Part shown: positions 1 to 12,547 of the stretch, piece by piece | How positions within the stretch are numbered: position 1 is the first letter of the stretch | Layout of the letters: each line of letters opens with the position of its first letter | Origin: Allacma fusca | Lineage: Eukaryota > Arthropoda > Collembola > Symphypleona > Sminthuridae | Assembly: GCA_947179485.1 (NCBI GenBank) | Contig: OX359250.1 | Location: forward strand, 32,436,654 to 32,500,653 | DNA length: 64,000 bases | Direction of reading: 5' to 3' | Made by a program: the position numbers and the translations under genes | The notes under the pieces: model-generated | Told to the model about the DNA's origin: nothing | Database searches by the model: none | What the model saw: only the letters and a program-made list of their open reading frames with translations

Positions 1-260
1 GATCCAGTGTTCCAAGTCCACACTTGCATCGTTCGAAGAAGGATCATATCGCTACTAAACTATTTAAAACACGTTTACATCGATCGGAACAGGACCACAT
101 TGTGTTAGAACTGTTTGGACTAGATTTGCATCGCTCGAAGCAGGATCACATCGTTTGAGAATAATTGTTCGAGTTAGATTTGCATCGCTCGAAGCAGGAT
201 CACATCGTTTGAGAATTGTTCGAACTAGATTTGCATCGCTCGAAAGTATATCGCTCCGCA
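1..260. repeat. 51-54-bp tandem repeat at the window edge
   Basis: Five units begin near GCATCG(T/C)TCGAA at 26, 77, 128, 182 and 233, spaced 51-54 bp. Each continues with AGGATCACATCG and GTTCGAACTAGAT-like text. The array probably extends left of the window. Short ORFs across it on both strands are by-products of the repeat. Confidence 0.8.
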
Positions 261-829
261 ACTATACCAAAAAGGCTTGCATCGTTGGAATAAGGATTTC
301 AATCCCTCCAAAATTTATCACTCTGAAAGTTCAACTAATTTATTGAAATAAAACCTTCCTTGGAATCCAGTCTGGAAATATTTCCGATGTGCATTGCCAT
401 AGGAACTCCGAGCAAAGACCATTGAAAAGAACGACTTGAAGGAAAGGTCCGGACCCAAGGAGAAAGTAAATAGAAACTAGGAGCCCTAAACAGGAAAACA
501 AAACATCAGACGAGAAGGGACATTATCGGGAACCAGAGGAGAAAATTTCCCCAAAAAATTCTCCTTTATTGACAAGGCTATAGAAAGCAAACAATACTTC
601 AAAGCTTACAGCTTGTGTCTTCAGTTCCCCTTTATATTGATTACTCCACATACTAAACACTCATGCGTACATATGAGTATACACATGTACTTAATATCAA
701 AATCCCTAGGCATAAGCACGTGCATCACAAAGAGCAAAGTCTAGAGGGAGAGTCCTTGTGAAAATTCGTTGGGAAACCCCGGCTCAAAAAATAAAACAAA
801 TTGTTCCCTCAAAAATTTGCACTCAACTT
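261..829. other. Unannotated stretch
   Basis: A/T-rich DNA with no ORF, repeat or RNA gene that I can support. Confidence 0.6.
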
Positions 830-1250
830 TGCCCTAAAAATTCTCCTAAACTTTCTCCAAATTTTATAACTTTCTCCTAAATTTTTAACTTTCTCCTAAA
901 ATTTTGAACTTTCTCCCAAAATTTTCTCCAGCTCTCCTAAAAATTTTTCCCTACAATTTTTTTCCTACAATTTTTTTCCTACAATTTTTTCAGAAAATTT
1001 TCTCCAACTTTCTCCCAAAATTTTCTCCAACTTTCACCTAAAATTTTTAACTTTCTCCCAAAATTTTCTCCAACTTTCTCCTAAAATTTTAATTTTCTCC
1101 AACTTTCTCCCAAAATTTTATCCCCGGTAAAATTTGTGTTAAAATATTCCCTCCCCCAAAATTTGCTCCAAAAACGTTTTCCTCAAAAATTCCTCCAAAA
1201 ATTGTTTTACCTCAAAAATATTTTCGCTTGAAAATCCCTCCAAAAATTAA
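830..1250. repeat. Degenerate CTTTCTCCCAAAATTTT repeat
   Basis: Dense, imperfect copies of CTTTCTCC(C/T)AAAATTTT separated by short variable text, with no fixed period. The reverse complement contains GGAGAAAG, the word that dominates the 17-49 kb region. Confidence 0.7.
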
Positions 1251-2425
1251 TTGTCCCATTTTACATTATAATTCCGTCCTTGCGTCACCTCCCACACGGG
1301 ACATCTGTCTGGATTAAAATGAAATCCCAAGCTTAAAATAATTTATTGCCCAATCAAAGCCCACAAATTCCCTTCCCTATTTGACACACCGAATTTCCAA
1401 AAATTCCCCCCCCCCAAAAAATCCCCCAAAAATCCAACACTAACAAAAATAATCGTCTAAAATTTCTCCACAAAATTAAAGCAACAATAGCAACTTTTAT
1501 TTGTGAACAATAAAAAAAGCCTAGCAAAAACATTAAATTACATACATATCAACCGTGGGAAAAATACTTTTGTTGTGACAAATGAGCCCGGAAAAAATCG
1601 CAAAATTCCTCCCTCACTCCGTGCTATAATTCCCCATGTGAATTCTCCATATACATATTTAAATGCATGTAAATGCATAAGGGACATGCCAATATTTCAG
1701 AGGTAATTAGCCTGACAAATGGAGCTTTAGCTCAAGATGACAAGCCCTAATTTTCCCCCTAAAACGAGTCCCATCACTCTCTCCAATTAAAAACTCACAG
1801 GAAAAGTCACTTTTCAATAAAAAATTTTTTTAATGACTTGAGCCTGAGCTTCTGGAAACTTGCAACGCATACATATCAATATTGTGCTGAGTATAGGAAA
1901 CAAAATTCATACTAAAAAATAAATACGGGGAAAATTGTACTTTGAAAAAAATCAAAGAAAAAAAATATATCGATAGAAAATATATGATTTGACAAATTTT
2001 TTAAAACGTGCCATTTTAACGGAGCATATCAACCTTGTGCTAAATAAAATCTCCGAAACATATCAAAAGCCTATGGGGAATTCAAACCCTATGAAAAAAT
2101 TCATGTGAAAAAAAATAAACTACAAAAATTTCTGACTTTTGTAGAATTTTTTAAAATAATAATTCTACGTTGACTATTACTCAATTTTGGATCCCACGGT
2201 CCAAGTTGGATTTTGATTGGGTGAGATCTGTGCGTGTGTGAGTGTTTTGTGTATTAAGAGGCAAAGTGAGGACTGCTGTAGAAATTTGAATCGGATCGTC
2301 CCCTCAGAAACGCTATAACTTGATGAATGACGGAGAGTAACAATGATCGAATTGACATTTCCAAAAAGGTATGACCTTTTCTTCCCTTTATTTTGAACAT
2401 TTTTAAATTTGGCGCAATTTTAGGA
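1251..2425. other. Unannotated A/T-rich stretch
   Basis: Homopolymer-rich, A/T-rich sequence. The short ORF at 1503-1706 shows no recognisable protein features. Nothing else is supported. Confidence 0.55.
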
Positions 2426-2830
2426 CTCGATTGTTAAGAAGCAAAAAGGATTTTTCCCGAAGGGTTAAGAAGCAAAAAGGATTTTTTTCCGAAGGGTTAA
2501 GAAGCAAAAAGGATTTTTTTCCGAAGGGTTAAGAAGCAAAAAGGATTTTTTTCCCGAAGGGTTAAGAAGCAAAAAGGATTTTTTCCCGAAGGGTTCAGAA
2601 GCAAAAAGAATTTTTTCCCGAAGGGTTAAGAAGCAAAAAGGATTTTTTCCCGAAGGGTTAAGAAGCAAAAAGGATTTTTTCCCGAAGGGTTAAGAAGCAA
2701 AAAGAATTTTTTCCCGAAGGGTTAAGAAGCAAAAAGGATTTTTTCCCGAAGGGTTAAGAAGCAAAAAGGATTTTTTCCCGAAGGGTTAAGAAGCAAAAAG
2801 ATTTTTTTCCCGAAGGATTAAGAAGCAAAA
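2426..2830. repeat. 32-bp minisatellite, about 13 copies
   Basis: The unit GTTAAGAAGCAAAAAGGATT plus TTTTCCCGAAGG repeats at 32-33 bp, with near-identical copies and slippage in the T run. Degenerate remnants (AAGAGGCAAAAA, AAGAAGCAAAGG) continue to about 2925. Minus-strand ORFs over it are repeat artefacts. Confidence 0.95.
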
Positions 2831-3354
2831 GAGTAAAATTTTTGAGCCCATTAAAACTGTTAAAATTTTTTTTGAAGTTGTTAAGAGGCAAAAAAATTTA
2901 ACGTTTTTTAAGAAGCAAAGGAGTGTTCTAATGGAAATTTTGAGAGCGGTTACGAAACCATTTGGAAAAAAAATTGAGGTTGACTTTCCCATGTAAAAGA
3001 CACAGTGGTGTAATTATGAAAGGTTGAATCGTCTTCCGAACTAATTCTCATTGAATTATATACGAGGACAATGAAATGTGCCTGAGGTTAACTCCGCCTT
3101 TGTCCAGCTCCTCAAAATTACGTTTTCCTCTCCCATGCTCCCAGTCAGCCTTCCCTGTGTGCGTGTAAACACGTATGTACCTACATGGAATTAAATGAGT
3201 CCCACTCCTACTGTATTTCCACTTTGGTAAATACGCTCGAGCATGAACTTCATGGAAGAGTAAAAGTTCTGGATAAACCTTTCCCTTCTCCTCGTGTACT
3301 TTTTATCTGGGGTGCTGGAAAATCTCTGTTGGAAGTATGGGATCGCTGGAAATT
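2831..3354. other. Unannotated stretch
   Basis: The first ~100 bp hold decayed copies of the neighbouring 32-bp repeat. The rest shows nothing I can support. Confidence 0.5.
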
Positions 3355-3440
3355 GGAAAAATATTTTATGAAGAATTTTATTAAAATTGATGTGTTGACC
3401 TGGGTCAATAATTGGGGTCACAGGGTGGGAAGATGGAAGT
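3355..3440 (+). repeat. Single copy of the palindrome-centred ~186-bp repeat
   Basis: The core TGACCTGGGTCA at 3396-3407 is followed by GGGTCACAGGG, as in the consensus of the repeat clusters at 6.6-14.3 kb. It is preceded by a GAATTTTATTAAAATT stretch that matches the consensus left of the palindrome. Confidence 0.65.
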
Positions 3441-3639
3441 AAAGTCGGAATATTTGAGGGTTTACGGGAAAATCAAATTCGTTAATTAGCCTCTGTACGG
3501 GGAATTAAAAAAAGTCCCGGCAGCTATTTTTCTAAGTTGTCTGTGAAATTTGAAGGAATTTTGGGTAATCAGGAAAATTAAAATCATTTCTTGGAAATAT
3601 CATTCAGAGAAATCTTGAGGTTCACAGATTTTTTTATTC

Positions 3640-3770
3640 TAAAAATTTGTCAATATTTATTCGAAGAATTTGTCCACGTTTATTTTAATATTTTGTCAAA
3701 ATTTGTTCTAAGAATTTGTCAAAATTTGTTCTAAGAATTTTTCAAAATTTTTTTAAAGAATTTGTCAGGC
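3640..3770. repeat. Degenerate ~22-bp repeat
   Basis: About six imperfect copies of AAAATTTGTTCTAAGAATTTGTC-like text (unit core AAGAATTTGTCAAAATTTG). Confidence 0.6.
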
Positions 3771-3926
3771 AATGTTCTTCAAAAATGTATTGTTCAAATT
3801 TTTCAATTTTAGCCCCAATTTTCTGCAAATTTATTCCAGAGGTTCTTAAAATGTTCTAAAAATTGTTTTCCAAACATTCTAGAAATTGTATCCCAAAAAT
3901 TCTCAAATTTGATCCCCAAGAATTCT

Positions 3927-4060
3927 AAAAATTGTTTCCCAAAAATTGTTTCCCGAAAATTGTTTCCCGAAAATTGTTTCCCAAAAATTGTTTCCCAAAA
4001 ATTGCTTCCCAAAAATTATTTCCCAAAAATTGTTTCCCAAAAATTGTTTCCCAAAAATTC
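3927..4060. repeat. 14-bp tandem repeat AAAATTGTTTCCCA
   Basis: Nine to ten consecutive copies of a 14-bp unit with single-base variants (CCCG/CCCA, TTGCTT, TTATTT). Looser versions of the same word continue on both sides (3840-4200). Overlapping ORFs on both strands are by-products. Confidence 0.9.
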
Positions 4061-5682
4061 TGAAAATGCTGCCCCAGAAATTCTGAATATTTTATCCCAT
4101 AAATTATAAAAATGGCTTCCCAAAATTTCAAATACTTGACTCCACAAATCTACAAATTGCGTCCTAAGAATTCCCGAAATTTATCAAATTTTGTCCCCAA
4201 AACCTTTACAAGAAAGAGATTCCAGAAATTCCAAAAATCCTAATCTCAAAATGTGCGCAAAAGAACCCCAAAAGTGGCCCAAAGTTTAAAACTCAATATG
4301 AAGAGAAATTGAGTGCAAAGGCCCTATCTTGAAATTGCCTATTAAAACCTGTCCCAAGGACAAGTTTCCCACTGGAAATGACCAGGCTGAGAAGTGGTTT
4401 TCACAGAAAATAAATTGAGGCCTTGTCTTCGAGTGATATGCATGATTGGGTGGAATTATCGCAGTAAATAGAGCAGACAGGATGTCATTTCATTTTCATC
4501 AAAATATTCCTCCCTCCAATGTCCACACCATCTTCCCTTTCATGCTTAAACTCAATTTACTACAAAGGCATTTCACTTGTCTTCCTCACGAACCATCCGT
4601 CCCAAATTTTTCCCATCATTAAAATTATTATATTATTATCCTAATATTTCACCCATCCCATATCTCCACTCCTCAACATACATATGTAAGGTCCCGAAAA
4701 ATCCAAAATGTCACGCTCAAGTCACACGATCCCTCATACAGTCAAATCCCCTTCAAACGGCCCCCTAAATAAAAAAAATTCTCCCAATAAAACATCCCCA
4801 AATTTCCCCCAACACCCAAAAATATCCCCCCTTTTACGCGCATACACAGTCAAACCTCAATACACCAGCCCCCCCCCACCAACACTCCCAAATCTAAAGG
4901 CCATGATCTCTTTTAAACTTTAACGTATCCCGGACTCCATCATTTATTCAAGCACCCACACATTGAGCAAGAGATTGCTCCACACAAAATCCCTTTTTTA
5001 ACATTACGCCGATATAGGAGCGAGATAGGGACTTAACATAGGCCCGTACCTAAAATTTACACAGGGCTGTATACACTCCCTCTCCCCGAGACCAGGTGTG
5101 TTGTTGGATGGGAGGAAATTAAATAAGTGAGATCCCATTTGTCCAGCCAGGGAACCCCATTAATCAAGACCGAAATACAGTCAAATCCAAATGTAACAGC
5201 CCCTCCCAAAAGAAACCCCACGTCCCCATTGGTTGCAATAACTCCAAAAAATTCCTATAAAATTTTATGAACAAATTTTCAATAATTTTTTTTACATCCC
5301 AGAAAATTTTCCTAAAAAATTTTCCCTAAAAAAATTTCCTCAGAAAAATATGTCCCTGAAAATTTGTTAGAGGAATTTAAGGGGAAATAATTTTACATCT
5401 GACAATTTTCCCTGACACTCAAATTAGCCCCATTTGTCAAATTCGGTGTGAGTTTGTGTATTTAGGATGTCAACAACAACAGGAGGCTATATTAGGGGCT
5501 CTCCCATTAAATCCCATGAATATACATATTGGGAATTGTCAGAGCTCCGGGTCGATGACGGAGCTCTGACTCCCCACGTGCTCTGAGTCTCGGATTTTTT
5601 TCCTCGCTTTTGTCAATTTGCTCAAGACAGGAGGAAAAAAAAGATGTCTATCAAAGTCTTATCAGCTGGAACATCCATTAAT
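4061..5682. other. Noncoding stretch with solitary transposon-like ends
   Basis: Three solitary motifs of the form ACAGTCAAA(T/C)C followed by an ACGGCCCC- or AGCCCC-like block lie at 4737-4764, 4846-4873 and 5176-5202. They resemble the ends of the MITE-like elements elsewhere in the window. The rest is C/A-rich or A/T-rich and shows no gene. Confidence 0.45.
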
Positions 5683-5922
5683 TGTCAAATGCCTTTATAA
5701 CGGCCCCCTTTAAAAATTTTTTTTTTATATTGAGAGTCAGGGAAAAAAATTTCTCTGTAAAAAAAATATTTATAAAATTTGAGGGTAAAAATTTTAATTA
5801 AATTTTTTGAGCACAAAATTTTTTTCCTAACGGCCCAAAGACAAAATTTGATGTGGGTGTGAAAACATTTTTTGTCCCCGGAATTTTTTATGAGGGGCCG
5901 TTGTAAAGAGACTTGACTTTAC
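5683..5922. mobile_element. MITE-like element with AACGGCCCC inverted ends
   Basis: The left end TTGTCAAATGCC continues into TTTATAACGGCCCC. The right end, read in reverse complement, is AGTCAAGTCTC followed by TTTACAACGGCCCC. The ~240-bp body is A/T-rich and noncoding. Ends of the CAGTC(A/G)AACCTC...TATAACG type are known from pogo-like transposons; that assignment is inferred. Confidence 0.5.
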
Positions 5923-6322
5923 AGGGGAGCCCCAGACCTGTCTATACAAAGACAATTTCCTGTCCAATTTGATTGTGTACCAATTTGAGTTAATCGTCCA
6001 TAAAATTAGCATTGAGATTAGGCAGTCAGTCAAGGCGTCCGTCCCCTGGATCGATATGGAAGAGAACAACAGGAAAAGGGGAAAAATGAGTGTTTATTTT
6101 TTATCACTCCTCGACACACACACATGCACACACAGGCCTTTATACATGAGCGTACATGTATGAAGCCTTATTGTAAAAGTCCCTGTGAAAATACAAGTAG
6201 CTACAGTTGTAGAGCATGATGAAAGCCACGGGGAGCTTATAAGACAAACAATTGACAAATGACAAAAAGATAGTAATTTGCGTCCCATCAACTTTCCCCG
6301 ACTTTCCATCAGCCCTCTGATA

Positions 6323-6459
6323 TAGAGTAGACCCTCGATATAGCGGAGCCCCCATGTAGAGAGAAAACTATTTCCTGGATTGAGCCCAATTTTTTTTTCA
6401 CAATAACAGCCGGGAGTTTTTGGTAGTTTTGAGGACGCCGTTATAGGGAAGTCCCACTA
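6323..6459. mobile_element. Short MITE-like element
   Basis: TAGAGTAGACCCTCGATATA then GCGGAGCCC at the left is mirrored at the right, whose reverse complement reads TAGTGGGACTTCCCTATAAC then GGCGTCC. About 137 bp, no ORF. It is a diverged member of the TACAGTC/TATAACGG family. Confidence 0.4.
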
Positions 6460-6631
6460 TTTCCGGTAAATTACGTGAGATGGTCGGTTAAACCTGAAAT
6501 TTAATTTATGGGGATTGAGTGCGTTTATTGGGTCGTTTTCTAATGGGCTTTCTTCCTAGAGCCGTTCCCAAAAATTGTGGAGGGAGGCTTTATACTTACG
6601 GATATCATTGGGAGTGTCCAGGAGGGCTGGC

Positions 6632-7448
6632 AATATTTGTTGCCCCCAAATTGTAGACAATTTTCAGGAGAATTTTATGAAATTTAAAATATTTTTCAGG
6701 TCAAAATTTTAGGTCACAGGGGTCAAGAATTTAAAGTAATATAAAAATTCCTACAGTAATTATTTAAGTTGCGCTTGTTTTTTGTTTGTTTTTGGGGGGT
6801 ACTGATAGAAAAATGGGTCAAACAATGTGTTGGCCCTAAGTTGTCGCAAATGTTCCAGAGATTCTTTTAAAATTTACCGGATTGACCTGGGTCAAAAATT
6901 ACGGTCACAGGGGCTAAGAATGTAAGGGAATGTACAAATTACTTTAGTAAATTAAGATCCGATTGTAGTATAATTATTTTTGTTTTGGTTTAAAAAAAAT
7001 GGGTCAAACAATGTGTTGCCCCTGAGTTGTAGCAAATTTTCCGGAGAGTTTCTTAAAGTTTATCGGATTGACCTAGGTCAAAAATTACGGTCACAGGGGT
7101 TAAGAATGTATTGGAATGTAAAGATTGCTTCAGTAAATAAAGATCCACTTGTAATTCATATTTTGTTTAGTACTGAGAAAAAATTGGTCGAAATATTTGT
7201 TGCCCCTAAGTTGTAGCAAATTTTCCAGAGAGTTTTTTAAAATTTACCGGAATTGACCTAGGTCAAAAATTGCGGTCAGAGTAGTTACGAATGTGAAGAC
7301 ACATGACAGTAGGAATATTCTTTTGAAATGTGCATTATGCCTAAAAAGTGTTTTTACAGATTTGAACCCTGTGACCGGGATTTTTGACCTAGGTCAATGC
7401 CATAAATTTTAAAAAGTTCTCCGGAAAATTTGCTACAAATTCGGGGCA
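6632..7448. repeat. Cluster of ~186-bp palindrome repeats, four or five direct then one inverted
   Basis: Units share TTGTTGCCCC, TTGTAGCAAATTTTCC, TTTAAAATTTACCGG, the palindrome TTGACCTAGGTCAA and GGTCACAGGGGTTAAGAA. Palindrome cores lie at 6692-6703 (degenerate), 6883-6894, 7069-7080 and 7254-7265, that is 191, 186 and 185 bp apart. An inverted copy has its core at 7385-7396. The linkers between cores also resemble each other, so the full ~186 bp is the unit. Confidence 0.85.
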
Positions 7449-7815
7449 ACGAAATTTTAAAAACAGGAAAATTTATTTGTGAAAAAAATATTTAGGGAAT
7501 AATTTTTTTTTGTCAGGGGCGAGGGAAAGGATTTGAGGGCCTCTGTATTATCCTTCCCCTTTAGAGTTGTTATCTGCGGTGTAATTATACGTGTACACAC
7601 ACACATACAGACACACAAGGTACTAAAAATTACATGGGATAGAATCCCTCCCTGTTTTCAGCCTCGTGTCCCTGGAAATGGAGAAGAAGCAAATTGTCAT
7701 TTAACGGCCTTTGTAAAGTGTGCGGGCGGAAATTTTAAACATTTAGAGCTGATCCTTATATTAGAGGAACTGCGCAAATATACGCACCACCCAAAATCCA
7801 TACTAGTCTCGGATG

Positions 7816-7999
7816 TACAGTCCACTTGGGTTATAAGGATGCTGAGCCCACAATTATTTTTGGGGTGTTATAACGAAGCTTGGGACGGGGCTGAATTAAC
7901 GTGTGCGATAAAACCTCTCGTAAGATTAGGAGGTAAAGGGTTTTGTGACTGAGGACGGGGCCGCTGGATGGAGGGTCGTTTGAAAGAGTGCCCACTGTA
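7816..7999. mobile_element. Short MITE-like element with TACAGT ends
   Basis: The left end TACAGTCCACTTGGGTTATA is mirrored by CACTGTA at the right; both ends carry a GCCCC-type motif about 30 bp inside. The length is 184 bp. The only long ORF overlapping it (7533-7952) has no recognisable similarity. Confidence 0.4.
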
Positions 8000-8404
8000 T
8001 TTCATCGCATTAGAGGACTTGGAGCTAAGCATTGAAGAGAAGGGTAAAGTATGGGGATGACATTTAGCCTGTATGTATGGCGAGAATGTGTAAAGCTGGG
8101 ACCATTTATCATGCGAGGCCTAGACGCTTAATTCATTCTGCAAATGAGCCTTACATTATTGCGTCTGTGTGTTTGTGAAGTGAGGGTGCTTTCCATGCTC
8201 CAGATATGGCTGATTAATAGTGCAGTACTAGTAGTCAGATTTGCTACTATATTTGGATGAGACTTTCGAGAGGAATCGTTACTCGGGCTATGGGTTCTAT
8301 TTGACTAGTGGAAGTAAAACTGAGTATTTGAGTTGGATCTTTCGTTGGGGATAGGCCTTTAGGAGGGATTCTGAACTTGTGTTGGCGGAAGAATTTGTTG
8401 AGAG

Positions 8405-9770
8405 TTGAGATTTTACTTTACACTTGACACTACTTGACATTATACTTGAAATGGGCTTAAATGCAGACTTTAACTGATGCTTCAATTTAAACGTGAACCT
8501 ATACTTCACTTCAAATTTGACATTATAATAATTCACTTCAAACTTGACATTATAATAATTCACTTCAAACTTGACATTATACTTCACTTCAAACTTGACA
8601 TTATACTTCACTTCAAATTTGACATTATAATAATTCACTTCAAACTTGACATTATACTTCACTTCAAACTTGACATTATACTTCACTTCAAACTTGACAT
8701 TATACTTCACTTCAAATTTGACATTATACTTCACTTCAAATTTGACATTATACTTCACTTCAAACTTGACATTATACTTCACTTCAAACGTGACATTATA
8801 CTTCACTTCAAACGTGACATTATACTTCACTTCAAATTTGACATTATACTTCACTTCAAACTCGAACTTATACTTAACTTGTAACTGAAACCTGAACTTA
8901 CACTTTACTTTAGAATTGAATATACACTAGACTTAAAATATGAATTTACACATTACTTGAAACTTGACTTGAAACTTGAATTTACACATTACTTGAAACT
9001 TGACTTGAAACTTGAATTTACACATTACTTGAAACTTGACTTGAAACTTGAATTTACACTAGACTTGAAACTTGAATTTGTAATTGATTTGAAACTTGAA
9101 TTCATAATTGACTTGGACTACTTTTTGGACTAATTGACTTGGACTACTTTTTGGACTAATTGACTTGGACTACTTTTTGGACTAATTGACTTAATCTACT
9201 ACTTGACATGAAACTGAAACTTACACTTGACATGAAACTGAAACTTATACTTGACATGAAACTGAAACTTACACTTGACATGAAACTGAAACTTATACTT
9301 GACATGAAACTGAAACTTACACTTGACATGAAACTGAAACTTATACTTGACATGAAACTGAAACTTATACTTGACTTGAAACTGAAACTTATACTTGACT
9401 TGAAATTGAAACTTATACTTGACTTGAAACTGAAACTTATACTTGACTTGACTTGAAACTGAAAATTACACTTGACTTGAAACTCTAACTGAAACGTACA
9501 CTTGACTTGAAACTCTAACCGAAACTTCCACTTGACTTGAAACTCTAACTGAAACTTACACTTGACTTGAAACTCTAACTGAAACTTACACTTGACTTGA
9601 AACTCTAACTGAAACTTACACTTGACTTGAAACTCTAACTGAAACTTACAATTGACTTGAAACTCTAACTGAAACTTACAATTGACTTGAAACTCTAACT
9701 GAAACTTACAATTGACTTGAAACTCTAACTGAAACTTACACTTGACTTGACACTGAAACTAAATGTAATA
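8405..9770. repeat. Composite minisatellite array (24, 36, 26, 24 and 30 bp units)
   Basis: Consecutive blocks: a 24-bp unit TTCACTTCAAACTTGACATT+ATAC (8500-8870); a 36-bp unit with TTGAATTTACACATTACTTG (8930-9060); a 26-bp unit AATTGACTTGGACTACTTTT+TGGACT (9110-9190); a 24-bp unit ACTTGACATGAAACTGAAAC+TTAC (9200-9430); and a 30-bp unit CTTGACTTGAAACTCTAACT+GAAACTTACA (9440-9750). All contain ACTTGA or TTGAC. Long ORFs on both strands (8-aa periodic) follow from unit lengths divisible by three and are not credible genes. Confidence 0.95.
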
Positions 9771-11279
9771 TCTTACTTGTAATTTAATCCACCACTTGAA
9801 GTAAAACTTCACTCTAATGCAACTTTCCCTAATTTTTAATTTCCACCTTGCATTTGAATCTAAACCGCACCAATTACTTCACTTGAACCTTTGTCACATC
9901 CTATTCCTATGCCCTCATTCTTAATTTAAAACTTGACCTCTCACTCGTCACTTGCCTCACCCTACCCTTTATCACGACCCTGTAACGGCCCAGCAATCCT
10001 TGATTACCACAAGACGTCCCCAGTGGATCTAGTGCCAAATTTCTATTTCGTTGCGTGAGTGAAACCTCGCATCTTAGACGTGCGGAAAGCTAAGATTTAG
10101 TATGATCTGGAGCTCTCCACTGCAAACACCTGGAAATAGAAGTACTCACCACATCCATCCCTTTAAATAAATACTATTCGTTACTGTTCCATAAGACTGG
10201 GGCCATCCGTCAGTATTCCCGCCCCCATTAGGAGTTCACTCATTGGCAATCTGATTTATTATTTATTTATTTAATGTTCCTTATTCCCAAAAGCAAGCGC
10301 TAGCATTGGAACCTATGAAATAAATACTTTGGTGATTTTTCGCATTAATTATTTATTATTGTTCTATAGCATTTGGGGGCAAAAATCCCTGAAATAAAAT
10401 TTTGGAAAATTTACCCCAAAAATTACAATATGGGCGCGAGCAAAAATAAATTTATGACGTAAACTCTAAATTATTTTCACGTTCTCTTATTTTCGCAACA
10501 AAAAAAGGGGGAATGTTTTTACTATTTTCACCCATTGAAAATACTAGGCTTTCACATGTGTTGAAAACTGGTGGAAATGTTTGTTGGAGTTGTAAAGGAG
10601 AACGGAACCGCAAACTCCCATCTGAGGCTTCTCTTCCCTCTGAATTCCCTTTTGGTTTCGAAAGTTTCTTATTACAAACTGAGATTTGGAGCGGAGATCC
10701 ATTAGAATGCTTCCCTGCCTATGGATGATGCATCATCATAGCTCTGTCAAAATCCCTATCCCCAAAATCCCTTTATGTACTTATTTGTTTATATTTCCTC
10801 CTTTGCTTCTCTAATGTGACTCACAAAGTGTGGAGGAAATTTCCAGCCAAACCTCTCCCGCCGCAATCCTTTTACCACTTTTTCCCTCTCTCTCTCTCTC
10901 CGGCTCCTGTCATTGTATAAAATTTGTGTTGAAAATTCTAACAATTTACCCAAACATTTTCCCAAGCATTTCTGTATGGACGAGCCGTCCCCACATCCTC
11001 AATGTATCCACAACTTGAGATAACTTGTAAAATCCGATCCGCGAGCGTAATTTTACTTTGAGTTATATATACAACATATTGTCCCCTTATAAATTGGGTC
11101 TGAGCGTAAAATACAGCGTCCCGAAATAATATTTCTCATGGAAACATTCCTCTTCCGCAGATATTTTTCCCCGACCAGGGAATTCAAACCTGGGTAAATT
11201 CTCAGGGAAGTGTTTTTTTTTTCGGGGTGAGAATAATTCAGATAAAATATTTAATATTTTTAAAATGTTACAAATTTTA
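9771..11279. other. Unannotated stretch
   Basis: A short (CT)n tract lies near 10876-10902 and ATTTATT runs near 10258. No ORF shows recognisable protein features. Confidence 0.5.
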
Positions 11280-11785
11280 ACGCCCCAAAATTTATGGCAT
11301 TAACTTGGGTCATTGATTCTGGTCACAGGGGTTAAGGTTAAAAGCATTTTTGTTTTTTTTTTCCATTCTGGAGCAAAAATTGGATTCAAATTTTGGTTGC
11401 CCCCAAATTGTAGCAAATTTTTTGGAGAGTTTTATAAAATTTATCGGATTGACCTAGGTCAAAAAATCGGGTCACAGATGTTACGGATGTAACGCCATGT
11501 CAAAGAAGAAATTTCAGATATCCTTGCATTTTTTTTTGCTATTTGTTTCGTCTGGAATAAAATGGGGTTAAAATATTTGTTGCCCCCAAATTGTAGCAAA
11601 TTTTCCGGAGAGTTTTTCAAAATTTACCGGATTGACCTACGTCAAAAATTCTGGACGCTAGGGTTAAGAACGTAAAGGAATAGTAGAAATAAAAAATCAA
11701 TTTATATTACATACTTAGTGCCCCCCAAATTGTAGCAAATTTTATTGAGAATTTTCCTAAATTTATGAGAATTGTGTATTGAAAA
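11280..11785 (+). repeat. Cluster of palindrome repeats, direct copies
   Basis: Cores lie at 11300-11312 (diverged), 11450-11461 (perfect TGACCTAGGTCA) and 11633-11644 (one mismatch). A fourth, truncated copy at 11718-11780 keeps only the part left of the palindrome (CCCCCCAAATTGTAGCAAAT). Confidence 0.85.
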
Positions 11786-12225
11786 AATTCCCTCTAAAAT
11801 TTATTTACAATTTTTCTGTAAAAAATATATTTTCAGATAATAAATTAAAGGATTGGAAACAAACTAGTAAAGTATTTCCTGGAACCTCGTACGCTATTAA
11901 AGTGTGTGTTCCAGATCTATGTACATAAGCACTTGAAGGGAAAATATTGAACGGTCTTTCCACCCCATAAAAGTTTTAATGTTCGAGCCATACGGAACGT
12001 AAAAATATGTACATAAATGTAAATCAGCCAGAAAAAAAAAATATCCAGGAATCGTACCTCCTCATTGGTAACAAATACAAATATAAAGTTGGAAGTGCTC
12101 TTGACTCCATGTATGGAGACACGTGGGATTTAAAATGCTTGACATTTTATGCATCCTTGGGAGTTGACAGGATGTTTCCACATCCCAGATAGAATTCCCT
12201 CTTCTCTTTCCACAAGTACAGGATT

Positions 12226-12547
12226 TACAGTCCTATCTCTTTATAACCATTGCCCATAAACCCCCCCTTAAAAATTATTTTCTCTTAAAATTACATTAAT
12301 TACCCCTCAAAATATTAAACTAAACCCATATTTTTAGCCCCTCTCAATTAATTATACATTCTTCAATAATTCTACATAACCCCAAAAATTGACCTGGGTC
12401 AATCTAATATTTTGCCTTTTGAATTTTTTTTATTACAGTAAATTTTAGAAGTTCAACAACAAAATTTTTTCAAATTTCTAAATACAAAAATTTCCTAATG
12501 AGGGCTCAAACTAGGGGGGGGGGTCAAAGGATACTGATCCGACTGTA
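12226..12547. mobile_element. MITE-like element with TACAGTC ends
   Basis: TACAGTCC at the left and GACTGTA at the right make inverted ends around 322 bp. The left end continues CTTTATAACCATTGCCC, related to the TATAACGGCCCC motif at other family ends. An isolated TGACCTGGGTCA core (12390-12401) lies inside it. No ORF. Confidence 0.4.

Noticed and set aside
7533..7952. 139-aa plus-strand ORF
   Set aside because: No family resemblance, and it overlaps a MITE-like element (7816-7999).
8297..8884. 185-aa minus-strand ORF and 135-aa plus-strand ORF with 8-residue periodicity
   Set aside because: Both are translations of the 24-bp minisatellite, whose unit length is a multiple of three; several frames on both strands are open at once.
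11160..11200. GAATTCAAACCTGGG as a tRNA T-loop
   Set aside because: No acceptor, D or anticodon stem can be formed around it.
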